Assembly (NCBI RefSeq): GCF_003049525.1
Contig: NZ_PYWL01000003.1
Span: 186,001-250,000, forward strand
Direction: 5' to 3'
DNA length: 64,000 bases
Source of the DNA: Lysinibacillus fusiformis
GTDB taxonomy: Bacteria; Bacillota; Bacilli; Bacillales_A; Planococcaceae
Shown: piece by piece, positions 41,715 to 51,550 of the stretch
Numbering within the stretch: the first letter of the stretch is position 1
How the letters are laid out: every line of letters begins with the position of its first letter
Translations under genes and position numbers: made by a program
The notes under the pieces: model-generated
The model's database searches: none
What the model was told of the DNA's origin: nothing
What the model saw: only the letters and a program-made list of their open reading frames with translations

Positions 41715-42700
41715 GTGAAAGTAAAATCTCTTAAAATATATGAATATGGAAATCCAAAAGAGGTAATAAGGGTTGAAAATAAAACCATTACACCTCCTAC
41801 TCCACAGGAAATTCTTGTGCGTATGCTAGCAAGGCCGATCAATCCATCTGATCTTATACCAATATGGGGGAAATATGCTCATCGAATCACTTTACAGTAC
41901 CTGGCTATGAGGGCGTTGGAATTGTTGAAGCTGTCGGATCGCTTGTTTCGCCCAAGCTTCTTGGTCAGCGAGTGCTACCTCTACGGGGAGAGGGGACTTG
42001 GCAGGAAATGGTGAAAACCCAAGCTGAATTAGCTGTAGCTATCCCTACTGACATGGATAATTTTACTGCAGCACAAATGTATATTAATCCTCTTACAGCT
42101 TTAGTAACTTGTACAGAGGTTCTAAAATTACGATCGAGTGATGTTTTATTAGTGAACGCTTGTGGCTCAGCTATCGGACATATTTATGCGCAATTTGCGA
42201 AATTATTAGGTTTCCAGCTAATTGCGGTTACAAGAAATGGTCGGCATACGGAGGCCTTACAGCAACTTGGTGCCAACTATGTCATTGATACATCCTACAT
42301 GCCCCTGAATGAGACGGTGATGGCATTAACAAATGGGCGAGGTGCAGATGCTGCCATTGATTCCATAGGAGGAGATGCTGGCAATCAACTTGCATTTTGT
42401 GTGAAACCTGGTGGGGAATTTTTAGCTATTGGCCTTTTATCAGGAGTACAGGTGGATTGGGCAAACATTGTGAAGGAAGCAAATGTCCAGGCAAGGATGT
42501 TTCATTTACGACACTGGCAACTTCAGTCGACAACAGAAAAATGGCAACAATTTATGCAACATCTAATCAACCTCGTACATAATGGGTCATTAACAATGAT
42601 GAACGTAAATGCGTACTTTCCTTTATTAGACATTCACAAGGCAATAGACTCCGTTGAATTTAGCCATACTAATAAAGGGAAGGTTTTTTTAACAACCTAA
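41715..42700 (+). pseudogene. MDR/zinc-type alcohol dehydrogenase-like, frameshifted
   Basis: The N-terminal frame (VKSLKIYEYGNPKEVIRV, ARPINPSDLIPIWGKYAHRI) breaks near 41885-41895. The rest continues in another frame: VPGYEGVGIVEAVGS, a Rossmann motif in VNACGSAIGHIYAQFAKLLG, and GRGADAAIDSIGGDAGNQL. Restored, it would be about 328 residues, the usual length for quinone-oxidoreductase-like MDR proteins. The downstream frame could start at ATG 41864 but would lack the first strands. Confidence 0.75.
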
Positions 42701-42713
42701 GGAGAACACATGA

Positions 42714-42767
42714 ACAACACTAGGCGAACTGCTGAATTTTAAGCTAGTTTTGTTAGTGTGTTTTTTA
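42714..42767 (+). terminator. terminator-like hairpin after the MDR relic
   Basis: AACACTA and TTAGTGTGTTTTTT can pair, with further partial pairing inside a long loop. It ends in a T-run. Confidence 0.45.
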
Positions 42768-42933
42768 TTGGAGAGAATTTATTGCGCGAGGAAATGGCTT
42801 AACAGGAGCTCATTTCTTATCAGGGGGAACTAAAAGGAATGCTCCATTATCAAGTGAAGTTCTGATTAAAAGTGTTCAGGCTAGTTTTGTGGTATAATTT
42901 TTTGGAATATAAAGGCTTGAAGGAGTGAGGTCA

Positions 42934-43362
42934 ATGTTAAAAACAGAGGTATTTGAACAATTAAAAACAGCAATGAAAGAAAAAGATATTTTGGCAAAGG
43001 GTGTATTATCTCTTTTAAAATCGGCTTTAGATTTGGCTGAAAAAGAAAAGGGAGAGGCTTTAACAGCTGAAGAAGAAATGGCCATTGTAAATCGGGAGGT
43101 CAAACAAACAAATCAGGCTTTAGAGGGTGCTCAAAAGGCTGAACGAGCAGATTTAATTGAGAAAGAAGAAGCTAAATTAGTACTCTTGAAATCATTCTTA
43201 CCAAAGCAATTATCGGAAGAAGAGATTGCTAAAAAATTAGTAGCCGCTGGTGTTAAAAAAGGAATGAATATGGGAGAGGCTATGAAAATTGCTAAACCAT
43301 TACTTTCTGGTCAAGCTGAAGGTGCAGTGATTTCAAAAGTTGTGAAAAGTATTATTGCTTAA
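42934..43362 (+). CDS. GatB/YqeY domain protein
   Basis: From ATG 42934 (AAGGAG upstream) the product is 142 residues. It is helical throughout, with the YqeY pattern VLSLLKSALDLAEKEKGEAL, LLKSFLPKQLSEEEI and KKGMNMGEAMKIAKPLLSGQ. The family is related to the C-terminal tRNA-binding part of amidotransferase GatB. The standard yqeY follows rpsU beyond mtaB in B. subtilis, so this copy in the accessory block may be a paralogue or a relocated gene. Confidence 0.85.
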   Translation: MLKTEVFEQLKTAMKEKDILAKGVLSLLKSALDLAEKEKGEALTAEEEMAIVNREVKQTNQALEGAQKAERADLIEKEEAKLVLLKSFLPKQLSEEEIAKKLVAAGVKKGMNMGEAMKIAKPLLSGQAEGAVISKVVKSIIA

Positions 43363-43392
43363 TCTTCTACCTTCTTGGTAGAAGATTTTTTT
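43362..43392 (+). terminator. terminator of the YqeY-like gene
   Basis: ATCTTCTACC and GGTAGAAGAT form a perfect 10-bp stem around TTCTT, followed by TTTTTTG. It overlaps the stop codon. Confidence 0.88.
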
Positions 43393-43400
43393 GTTCTACT

Positions 43401-43436
43401 AAAAAACCGCTACACCTTCTTCAGGCATAGCGGTTA
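43401..43436 (-). terminator. terminator of the chemoreceptor gene
   Basis: On the minus strand AACCGCTA and TAGCGGTT pair perfectly and are followed by TTTTAG. Confidence 0.75.
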
Positions 43437-43443
43437 TGTTTAT

Positions 43444-45141
43444 TTATAATTTAAATTTCTGGATGATATGGCGAAGTTCCTGGGCCATCTCAGCTAAGTT
43501 ATTTGAGGATGCAGTAATTTCTTCAATACTTGCAGATTGCTCCTCGGAGGCAGCTGCTACGTTTTGAATATTGCCTGATGATTGTACAGCTACGACTCCC
43601 ACTTGCTCAACAGAAACAGCAATACTGCTAACTCCTTCGTTGATATTGGCCATAATGTTATTCACATGATCCATTTCCTTCGTCAGGTCTGTGATATGGG
43701 CATAAATATCAGCAAATGCTTCACCTGAGGCATTGAAGGTTGTAGAGCTTTCAGCAAGATTGCTACTGCTAATCGCCATTGATTTTACGGCTTGTGCAGA
43801 TTCCTCTTTAATCGTTTCAATACGTGTACGAATACTATTTGTTGCATCTAATGATTGGTCTGCTAGTTTACGTACTTCCTCTGCAACGACCGCAAAGCCC
43901 TTCCCATGTTCACCTGCACGAGCTGCCTCAATCGAAGCATTTAATGCAAGTAAATTGGTTTGATCAGTAATCTGTGTAATTAATGTTACAATATCTCCAA
44001 TTTCATTCGTGTACGTACTTAAGCGTTCCACAACAGTTGCAGATTCTTGAATAGCTTGAGATGTAACAGCCATTTTTTCAGTGGCATCTTTAATCGTAGT
44101 ATTGCCTTTTTCTGAAATAGCTGACGCATCGAATGCCTTTTCAGTCACATCCGTAACGCTTGTAACAACCTCAGACATTTTGCCTGAGATGGATGTAATA
44201 TGACTTTCGACTTCTTCAATCGAATAGGTTTGTTTTTCTGAACCGGCCGCAACTTCTTGCATAGAAGAAGTAATTTGCTGTATGGATGCACTTGTTTGCT
44301 CAGAGCTTGCCGTTAATTCCTCAGACATGGCAGCCACTTGCTCAGCATTTTGAGCAATTTGCTTAATCAATATACGTAGATCCTCTGTCATATTCTCAAT
44401 GCCAGATGAAAGTTGAGCGATCTCATTGGAGCCCTTTATTTGAAGCGGTTCAACTGCTAATTCTCCCTGTGCAACTTGTCCTACATACTGAGTCATTTTT
44501 TTGATTGGTCTCGTAATGCCTACGCTAATGAAGTAAGCAACGATAATGCCTAAAATCACAAAAATAACCGTCATAATAATACAAAGCCAAAGTGTTTCTG
44601 TTTGAAGTTTAGAGATAAAGGAAGCGTCCATATCTAAACCAAAAATAATATCTGTATCTTTGAATGGGATGAATATAGATTTATGGATACCATACTCATC
44701 TTTATAAATATCACTTGTTTGAATCGTTCCAGTGTTTATAGCTTCACGCATTTCTACACTAAATTCATAATCTTGTTGATGATTGTCCGTATCACTTAAA
44801 GCAACGATATGCTCTTTCCCATTTGCATTAGAAAGCACATAGGCATTTTCAATATCGTATTTTTTAACTGTTGCATTCAATTGATCTAATAATTTTTTAT
44901 ATTTATCAGGACTACCATTATCCGCAGCCTTGACATCATTTTTATCGATATTTTCAAATATAGTGCTCGATGTTATTTCTAATGTTGATTCAAATTGTTT
45001 AATAACAAAATTGTCGATAATGCGGTATGAAACAGCAAACATGACAATGCTAAATATCAACGAAATAATGGCTATCGGAATAGTAAAGCTAGCAATATAT
45101 TTATAGAGTAAGGAACTCTTAAATTTATTGACGATACGCAA
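43444..45141 (-). CDS. methyl-accepting chemotaxis protein
   Basis: This 565-residue chemoreceptor has a transmembrane helix at 13-35, an extracellular sensor (about 36-183, cache-like: [19 protein letters not shown]), a second helix at 185-207, HAMP (208-262) and a signalling domain with the hairpin tip [20 protein letters not shown]. It starts at TTG, 7 nt after GGAGGCG, and overlaps the decarboxylase gene by 17 bp, so the two are translated from one message. The ligand is unknown; linkage to an amino-acid decarboxylase suggests an amino acid or amine. Confidence 0.9.
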   Translation of the reverse strand: MRIVNKFKSSLLYKYIASFTIPIAIISLIFSIVMFAVSYRIIDNFVIKQFESTLEITSSTIFENIDKNDVKAADNGSPDKYKKLLDQLNATVKKYDIENAYVLSNANGKEHIVALSDTDNHQQDYEFSVEMREAINTGTIQTSDIYKDEYGIHKSIFIPFKDTDIIFGLDMDASFISKLQTETLWLCIIMTVIFVILGIIVAYFISVGITRPIKKMTQYVGQVAQGELAVEPLQIKGSNEIAQLSSGIENMTEDLRILIKQIAQNAEQVAAMSEELTASSEQTSASIQQITSSMQEVAAGSEKQTYSIEEVESHITSISGKMSEVVTSVTDVTEKAFDASAISEKGNTTIKDATEKMAVTSQAIQESATVVERLSTYTNEIGDIVTLITQITDQTNLLALNASIEAARAGEHGKGFAVVAEEVRKLADQSLDATNSIRTRIETIKEESAQAVKSMAISSSNLAESSTTFNASGEAFADIYAHITDLTKEMDHVNNIMANINEGVSSIAVSVEQVGVVAVQSSGNIQNVAAASEEQSASIEEITASSNNLAEMAQELRHIIQKFKL

Positions 45142-46777
45142 TTTGAGACGCCTCCAATACTTGAAGCTTTTTCTGTAAGAATTGAATCATATTAGGGATA
45201 TGCTCAGTCTCCGTATAAGGTGAAATGGAGAAGAACTTTGCCGCAGCCACTGGTACAAGTTGTGTTGTATCATTTGTACCAACTGTGCAAACTCGAGTTG
45301 TATCACCAAAGAATACTTCGTCTCGACCTTCTCCGATAATCTCAAATAAAGAAGCATTGATGGCATTAATACGTTCAATTTGATCTTGTGAATAGTGACC
45401 AGCCTGTTCTGCTTGCCAGTTCAAGCCATCTGGGTATAAACGGAAGGCAGTGACTGGACCAATATTCATTTCATTGACAACCTGTAGGCTTGGTATTTTA
45501 GCAGCTAATTGTGCACGGAATGCTAAATTCACGCGTACATAATTGGCTAGTATTTGTTGATAGCCTTCCTTACCGAATGCTTGTAAAGCAGCCAAAATGG
45601 CAATAGAGCTACCCATGCGAGAGCATTCTAACGTATAACCTGTATGATAGGAGCCGTAGCCACGATTACCAACATAAGGTGTGTCAAAGTCCTCAATATC
45701 TAATAGCTGTAAGCTTTTTCCGTCTTTAATTAAGAATAAGCTAGTTAAATAAGGGGTTTGTCCAAGCTTTTGGAAATCAAAGCAAAGGCTATCTGCAATT
45801 GCTAGATGCTGCATACGTTCATGGATTTGTGACAGACCTTGTAATACATCCTCTTCGAATTGAAGAGGGTTTTTTTTGAAATCATAATCATTGAAAAATG
45901 CATAAAAACCACCTAAAGCTGAGTCAGCGTGAATATGTACTGGTTGTAGGTTGTACTTTTGCTCAAGGCTAGTTGTAACTTCTTTTACAGCCTTTACATC
46001 ATCAATGCCAAATTGATCTGTTGCCCCTGTAGTTGCTACGACATAGACAGGAATACCGCCTTTTTCAATGACCTCAGTCATGCGTGCACGTAAGTCTTCT
46101 ACATCCATGGAGTGATCTTTGCCTGCTTTTACACGTACTAGATGTTTACTGCCAATTCCTACTGCTTCAATAGATTTTAAAAGACTATAATGCGCGTTTT
46201 CTGAAGCAAAACAATATAAATTATTAGGAATACCATCTTCTTTAGCGTGTGGGAATTGCTTTGCAATAGCTAGACGTAATCCACTGAAAACAGCCCCTTG
46301 TCCACCCCATGTAGTATAGCCGAAGCTTTTTGTGTAATCATAGCCTACTAATTTAGACATCATAGCTACTACCTTTACCTCACACTCAGCAGCAGCAGGT
46401 CCATAAACATCCCATAAGTTATTGCCATTCAGAAGGGCATTTGTAAACTGACCTAATACGCCAGGAATGCTGGCCATTGGCAAAACATTTGTGACAAAGT
46501 TACGTGTATGGTAGGGATGCCCTTGCATTAATTCTGTTAATTCTTCTACCACTTGATCGAGGCCAACGCCAGTTGTCGGTACTTGATGGTCCTGCATAAG
46601 CTCTTGATAAAAATTAGCAGAGCGGTCTTTCATTGGACCTAGTGTCGTCTTATTTGGATCCTTTAACTTATCTAATGAAGAAACAATTTTCTCTAATAAG
46701 GATAAAAAATTCTCTCTTTGTTGAATATTTCCATCTTCGCTCTGGAATAATTGTTGGATTTTTTGCATCATCATCAT
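45125..46777 (-). CDS. PLP-dependent amino acid decarboxylase (group II)
   Basis: This 550-residue cytosolic enzyme belongs to the glutamate/tyrosine/aromatic amino acid decarboxylase superfamily. PLP-site elements are [28 protein letters not shown] (Asp pairs with the pyridine nitrogen) and the Schiff-base lysine in [12 protein letters not shown]. Length and the N-terminal helical segment fit bacterial tyrosine/DOPA or aspartate decarboxylase-like members, and the substrate cannot be fixed by eye. The start is one of four consecutive ATGs after GAAGG. It is operonic with the overlapping chemoreceptor. Confidence 0.82.
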   Translation of the reverse strand: MMMMQKIQQLFQSEDGNIQQRENFLSLLEKIVSSLDKLKDPNKTTLGPMKDRSANFYQELMQDHQVPTTGVGLDQVVEELTELMQGHPYHTRNFVTNVLPMASIPGVLGQFTNALLNGNNLWDVYGPAAAECEVKVVAMMSKLVGYDYTKSFGYTTWGGQGAVFSGLRLAIAKQFPHAKEDGIPNNLYCFASENAHYSLLKSIEAVGIGSKHLVRVKAGKDHSMDVEDLRARMTEVIEKGGIPVYVVATTGATDQFGIDDVKAVKEVTTSLEQKYNLQPVHIHADSALGGFYAFFNDYDFKKNPLQFEEDVLQGLSQIHERMQHLAIADSLCFDFQKLGQTPYLTSLFLIKDGKSLQLLDIEDFDTPYVGNRGYGSYHTGYTLECSRMGSSIAILAALQAFGKEGYQQILANYVRVNLAFRAQLAAKIPSLQVVNEMNIGPVTAFRLYPDGLNWQAEQAGHYSQDQIERINAINASLFEIIGEGRDEVFFGDTTRVCTVGTNDTTQLVPVAAAKFFSISPYTETEHIPNMIQFLQKKLQVLEASQIAYRQ

Positions 46778-47074
46778 CCTTCGTAGTTCATATTTCCTCT
46801 ATTTTCAATTAAATAAAAATAGGTCCTTATACTAAAAGTATAATAGCATATTTTAGCAGAGATGGTGATTATATTTTACTGAAAAAATATATATTAACAT
46901 TTCCGAAAAATCTAACATTTAGGAATTTCGTTGTTTAACTTTGTAATAAGGGAATATAGGATGTGTAAAATTTGTAAAAGTGGAATGATAGGAGAGTAAA
47001 TAATATAAAATACTATAATGTTAATATTATAGTGAATGAACATGATATTGCTGCTTCATGACTATTGTTGACTA

Positions 47075-47118
47075 AGGAATCTGTCCTATAGTAGGCGCAG
47101 ACTCCTAAGTATTTTTTT
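47075..47118 (+). terminator. hairpin in the gap between decarboxylase and deacetylase
   Basis: AGGAATCTG and CAGACTCCT pair with one mismatch around a 14-nt loop and are followed by TATTTTTTT on the plus strand. No plus-strand gene ends here, so its role is unclear. It may be the tail of a small RNA or serve the minus-strand deacetylase gene. The rest of 46778-47119 is AT-rich leader DNA with no gene. Confidence 0.35.
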
Positions 47119-47119
47119 A

Positions 47120-47827
47120 TTAATCGTTTTTGATGGTTAAAAGTTCATTAATCGTTACAAATGTGTAACCTTCGTCCATTAATGTCTGTAAAATCTCCTC
47201 TATGGCCATTAATTCATTACCCGTAGAATCATACATAGGGTGCATTAAAATAATGGAACCTGGTCGAATGTTTTCTTTTACATACCTCACTTTTTCATCA
47301 GCCTGTGTGAAAAACGTATCAGGTTCTAAGTTCCATGTAATCGTCTCTCGCTTATGTTTATTTAAATAATAGGGGAATCCAATTAGTTTTTTGCCGTATG
47401 GTGGTCTTACTACGATTGATTCCGTATAGCCAATATCGGCTATTAAGTCATCGGTTTTTTCGATTTCATGTTTAATAAAGGCAGGACTTTTTAATACCAT
47501 ACGCTTGTGTGAATACGTATGATTTCCAATTTGATGACCAGCCTCAGCAATTTTTCTCGCCTCCTCAGGCTGTCCTTCGAGATCCTTTCCGATTAGAAAA
47601 AACGTTGCTTTCACTTGATAATCGTCTAGTAACGATAAGATAGCATCGGTATTTTTAGTTGGTCCATCATCAAATGTCAACGCAACAACTTTGTGATTTG
47701 TCTCAACATGAGAGGTTATGTTTCCAAACAATTGATAATTGCGGGCATTCATTAGTTTATAGGCTGAAAATGCTAAAGCGAGTATTATTACGATGACAAT
47801 TCCACTATAGGCAAGCTTACGTTTCAT
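47120..47827 (-). CDS. polysaccharide deacetylase family protein (NodB domain)
   Basis: This 235-residue protein has an N-terminal membrane anchor (8-26) and an extracellular NodB domain. TFDDGP (Asp53/Asp54) is motif 1, HTYSH (His103, His107) motif 2 and RPPYG motif 3. ITWNLEPDTF and LMHPMYDST cover motifs 4-5, the last keeping the catalytic His. It should remove acetyl groups from peptidoglycan or chitin-like polymers at the cell surface. It is monocistronic. Confidence 0.88.
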   Translation of the reverse strand: MKRKLAYSGIVIVIILALAFSAYKLMNARNYQLFGNITSHVETNHKVVALTFDDGPTKNTDAILSLLDDYQVKATFFLIGKDLEGQPEEARKIAEAGHQIGNHTYSHKRMVLKSPAFIKHEIEKTDDLIADIGYTESIVVRPPYGKKLIGFPYYLNKHKRETITWNLEPDTFFTQADEKVRYVKENIRPGSIILMHPMYDSTGNELMAIEEILQTLMDEGYTFVTINELLTIKND

Positions 47828-47962
47828 TGATATCTCTCCTTCTGATATGAATTTGCGTAGCTGAATTAATTGTTTTAAATGTATGTGATCACGTATTCTT
47901 TTTCAACGACATTTTTTGTTTGAATAACAAAAAAGTAACCATACTATATCGGAGGTGAAGAC

Positions 47963-49153
47963 ATGTATAAATTACTATCACATAACGATTTAGATGGCGT
48001 AGGCTGTGGGATTCTAGCCAAGCTAGCGTTTAACGATCAGGTGAAAATACGATATAACTCTGTTACAGCACTTGACCGCGAAATCGAGTTCTTTTTGGAA
48101 AATGAACAGTCCAAATCTTTTTTATTTATTACAGATCTTTCTCCGAATGAGGGGAACGAAAAAAGAATTGATGATTACTTTCAGGCTACTGGGAATGTGC
48201 AGCTTTTAGACCATCACCAAACAGCCCTCCACCTCAATCAGTACGAGTGGGGTAAGGTTGTACTGGAAGATGAACAAGGCCTTTTAACGTCTGCCACATC
48301 TTTATTTTATCAATATCTTGTCATGCATGGACTATTAGAAAAAACAGATGTTCTTACAGAGTTTGTGGAGTTAGTGCGACAGTATGATACATGGGAATGG
48401 GAAAGGAACGGAAATTATCAGGCGCAACGATTGAATGCACTCTTTTTTTTAGTGTCTATAGAAGAATTCGAAGAGAAAATGCTGGATCGTTTAAAAGGTC
48501 AGTCTCATTTCCACTTTGATGAATTCGAAAAGAAAATTTTAAGCATGGAAGAGGAGAAAATAGAACGTTATATTCGCCGAAAAAAACGTGAGCTAATTCA
48601 AACAAATTTAGGTGACTTCTATGGTGGGGTTGTTTATGCGGAATCTTATCATTCTGAACTTGGCAATGAATTAGGAAAAGAAAACGTGCATCTTGATTAT
48701 ATTGCCATGATTAACATGGGGAGTAAAAGGGTTTCCTTCCGTACGATACATGATCATATTAATGTGGCGGCCATCGCAGCCTTGTTTGGTGGAGGAGGGC
48801 ATCAAAAAGCAGCTGGGTGCTCATTAACAGTGGAGGCATACAAGCAATTTGTGCTAGAAACTTTCCACTTAGAGCCCATTCCTGAGGACGCAAAAAGAAA
48901 TCGCTATAACCTTAAGGGCACCACCTTTGGAACCTTCTATAAAAATCACCACGATGAATTATTTCTTCTCTATTCAAATAATGAAATGGATTGGATTATT
49001 GAAATAAATAAAATTCCGCTTGAGCAAACCTTTATGAGCTTTAAAGATGCCGAATGGTATGTAAAGCGATATTACCAGGCTTGGCTAGTAAGGGATGATC
49101 TATTCGTGGACTATTTAATGCAAGAAGTAAATAAGGCTCGTCATCTAAAATAA
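47963..49153 (+). CDS. DHH-family phosphoesterase
   Basis: The product is a 396-residue protein. The N-terminal DHH domain has SHNDLDGVGCGI (metal ligands His7, Asp9, Asp11), ITDLSPNEG and LLDHHQTAL. DHHA1 has FGGGGHQKAAGCSL. An extra C-terminal domain of about 100 residues (TTFGTFYKNHHDELFLLYSN) sets it apart from NrnA and RecJ. It is likely a short-oligonucleotide or cyclic-dinucleotide phosphodiesterase; the substrate is inferred. GGAGGTGA precedes the ATG. Confidence 0.82.
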   Translation: MYKLLSHNDLDGVGCGILAKLAFNDQVKIRYNSVTALDREIEFFLENEQSKSFLFITDLSPNEGNEKRIDDYFQATGNVQLLDHHQTALHLNQYEWGKVVLEDEQGLLTSATSLFYQYLVMHGLLEKTDVLTEFVELVRQYDTWEWERNGNYQAQRLNALFFLVSIEEFEEKMLDRLKGQSHFHFDEFEKKILSMEEEKIERYIRRKKRELIQTNLGDFYGGVVYAESYHSELGNELGKENVHLDYIAMINMGSKRVSFRTIHDHINVAAIAALFGGGGHQKAAGCSLTVEAYKQFVLETFHLEPIPEDAKRNRYNLKGTTFGTFYKNHHDELFLLYSNNEMDWIIEINKIPLEQTFMSFKDAEWYVKRYYQAWLVRDDLFVDYLMQEVNKARHLK

Positions 49154-49277
49154 AGGGATTGAATAATTCCTTTAAATACATATTGATTTTGTCCAACCTT
49201 CTTTCTATTCAGGTTATATAATGCTTCTTTCCTAACTACAATAAATCATAACTATTTATAAAAAAGAGGTGTACTTG

Positions 49278-50129
49278 TTGTCCGATGATATCTTTCGAGT
49301 TGTAGATTTAAATAAGGAAAATCGAGGACGCAAAAAATGGGGAATTGTTGTTGTATTCTTATTAGTCTTAGTAGTTAGTAGTTCTTCTTTGCTGTACTGG
49401 CTATGGGATAGGGAAGTGGATTTTGAAGCTTATAAAACAGAGGTAGGGGAAACAGCTAACAATAGTCTTGGGCGTTTAACGTTAAATGAAGTGATCATGG
49501 ATGACAATCAAATTTTATTGAATGCGACCTTCGAGCCTGTTAAAGAGTTTAAGCCAGATCATCAGGTGTTTTTCTTTCCTCAAATACTTGTTAATGGTAA
49601 AGATTATATGGTTCGTAATGGAGGTCAGTCTATTGCAAAATCTGCAAATGTTTATACCATTTATAATAGCATCAAAATGGATGATTTCCCGACAGATGAA
49701 ATTTTAGAATTGGACATTCGTTATAAAGATTGGAATGTAGAAACACGCATTGAAAAGCCGTGGGAATTTCAAGTAGAGGCATCACAAGAGCAATTACAAG
49801 AAGATCGACATGTTTTTTCAATCGATAAAAAAGTCAAACATATTGATCAGCAAGAGTTAATGATTGATCGTGTAGTTTCCACTCCTATCTCAACTACCAT
49901 TTATTTTCATTCGGAGAAAAGTATCGTCAATGAGGCTCTGCTCTTTAAAATTCAGTCTAAAGGTGGGCAGTCATGGACTTTTGAAACACCCTATCCTTTA
50001 AATAAAGAAGGGACAAAGTGGGGAAGCCGTGTGGATGGACTATACTTATCTGAGAAAAATTATACGTTAGTTCCTGTCGATAAGGATGGGAGTAGACTTG
50101 ATTCCACCATTAAAATAAAAAAAGATTAA
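49278..50129 (+). CDS. membrane-anchored DUF4179/DUF5643-like protein
   Basis: I prefer TTG 49278, 7 nt after GAGGTG, giving about 283 residues; GTG 49269 and TTG 49275 are alternatives. A short basic cytosolic N-terminus and one transmembrane helix (about 23-43) lead to an extracellular beta-rich region (LGRLTLNEVIMDDNQILLNA, VKHIDQQELMIDRVVSTPIS), as in DUF4179/DUF5643 proteins that often act with ECF sigma factors. No sigma-factor gene is adjacent and no anti-sigma zinc motif is seen, so a regulatory role is uncertain. Confidence 0.6.
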   Translation: MSDDIFRVVDLNKENRGRKKWGIVVVFLLVLVVSSSSLLYWLWDREVDFEAYKTEVGETANNSLGRLTLNEVIMDDNQILLNATFEPVKEFKPDHQVFFFPQILVNGKDYMVRNGGQSIAKSANVYTIYNSIKMDDFPTDEILELDIRYKDWNVETRIEKPWEFQVEASQEQLQEDRHVFSIDKKVKHIDQQELMIDRVVSTPISTTIYFHSEKSIVNEALLFKIQSKGGQSWTFETPYPLNKEGTKWGSRVDGLYLSEKNYTLVPVDKDGSRLDSTIKIKKD

Positions 50130-50177
50130 CGATGCATGAAAATTTACAAACTCTTAATTTGAAAGAATCACCTTTCC

Positions 50178-51380
50178 ATGTATGATGAAAAAAAGATATG
50201 GAAAGTAGGTGAGAGTTTGCGAACGCTATGGGAGATTTTTTATGTTTCATTAAAGTTAGGTTGTACGTCGTTTGGGGGACCAACAGCTCATTTAGGTTAT
50301 TTTCAACAAGAATACGTGCAAAAACGTAAATGGCTATCTGCCCAAGATTATAGTCAGCTTGTTATATTGAGTCAATTTTTACCAGGACCTGCATCTAGTC
50401 AGGTGGGTATGGGAATTGGTTTATTAAGGGGTGGTTTATTAGGGAGTGTACTTTCATTCCTGGGCTTTACACTACCCTCTGTGTTGTTATTGATGGTATT
50501 TGCCTATTTTTCCATGTATACAGAGTTAAAAATGGATTGGATACATGGTTTGAAGTTAGTAGCTGTGGCAATTGTGGCACAAGCAATATTTGATATGAGT
50601 AAAAAATTACTATCGACAAAATTACATGGGTTGATCGCTATAATGGCGCTTATCATCGTGCTATTATGGGTCCATCCGCTGGCACAAATAACAGCCATTT
50701 TACTAGCTGCTTGTATCGGCTTTCAACGAATAAAAAAAAGTAACGAGAGCAATGCACCTTTAGCGATTCATATGCCTATTTCTAAATCCACTGGTATTGC
50801 TTTATTAAGCCTTTTCTTAATATTGCTCTTTGGGTTACCGATAATGAGTACTTTGTGGAATCATGAATGGGTAACGATGCTTGAGAAGTTTTATCTAGCA
50901 GGGGCACTGGTATTTGGTGGAGGTCATGTAGTCTTACCCTTATTAGAGGCACAGTTTGTTCAAAGTGGACAAATGAGTACAGCGGACTTTTTAGCAGGCT
51001 ATGGTATGACACAGGCAGTTCCAGGGCCATTATTTACATTTGCAGCTTATATTGGGATGGCTATTGCTGGTGTGCCAGGAGCGATTATAGCCATTTTGGC
51101 AATTTTCCTACCAGCATTTTTATTAGTAATAGGGGCCCTCCCTTTTTGGTTCAGCTTGAGCCGTAATATCCGACTAAAGGGAGCTATGTCAGGAGCCAAT
51201 GCAGCAGTCGTCGGAATTTTGGTCGCTGCCTTTATCCATCCAATTGTGACACAAACTATTCAAAACGGATTAGATATTGTCTTTGTCGCTGTATTCTTAT
51301 GGTGTTTGATGCGCTGGAAGATGCCACCATACTTATTGGTGCTTTTAGGTATAGTAGTCGGTATTGTTTGTTATACATGA
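50178..51380 (+). CDS. chrA: chromate transporter, ChrA family
   Basis: This 400-residue polytopic protein has two homologous CHR halves. The first has FGGPTAHLGYFQQEYVQKRK and LPGPASSQVGMGIGL. The second has FGGGHVVLPLLEAQFV and TQAVPGPLFTFAAYIG. This is the long-chain ChrA type that exports chromate, although many members have other anions as substrate. The start at ATG 50178 lacks a good ribosome binding site; an internal TTG at 50217 (after AGGTGAG) is an alternative. Confidence 0.85.
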   Translation: MYDEKKIWKVGESLRTLWEIFYVSLKLGCTSFGGPTAHLGYFQQEYVQKRKWLSAQDYSQLVILSQFLPGPASSQVGMGIGLLRGGLLGSVLSFLGFTLPSVLLLMVFAYFSMYTELKMDWIHGLKLVAVAIVAQAIFDMSKKLLSTKLHGLIAIMALIIVLLWVHPLAQITAILLAACIGFQRIKKSNESNAPLAIHMPISKSTGIALLSLFLILLFGLPIMSTLWNHEWVTMLEKFYLAGALVFGGGHVVLPLLEAQFVQSGQMSTADFLAGYGMTQAVPGPLFTFAAYIGMAIAGVPGAIIAILAIFLPAFLLVIGALPFWFSLSRNIRLKGAMSGANAAVVGILVAAFIHPIVTQTIQNGLDIVFVAVFLWCLMRWKMPPYLLVLLGIVVGIVCYT

Positions 51381-51550
51381 ATTGAACTAGTAGGCTAGAG
51401 GAATTTCTTTGGCATACTAGTTTTTAGTTTGTAGAAAAAATAATGGGGAAAAAATATGTGTAAACCCACTAGATGGTTTCATAGCGTTCCTTCTATTGAT
51501 TCGTTATAATGTAGAAATGGAAAAGACTTAACGAGAAAGAAGGGAAAGCT

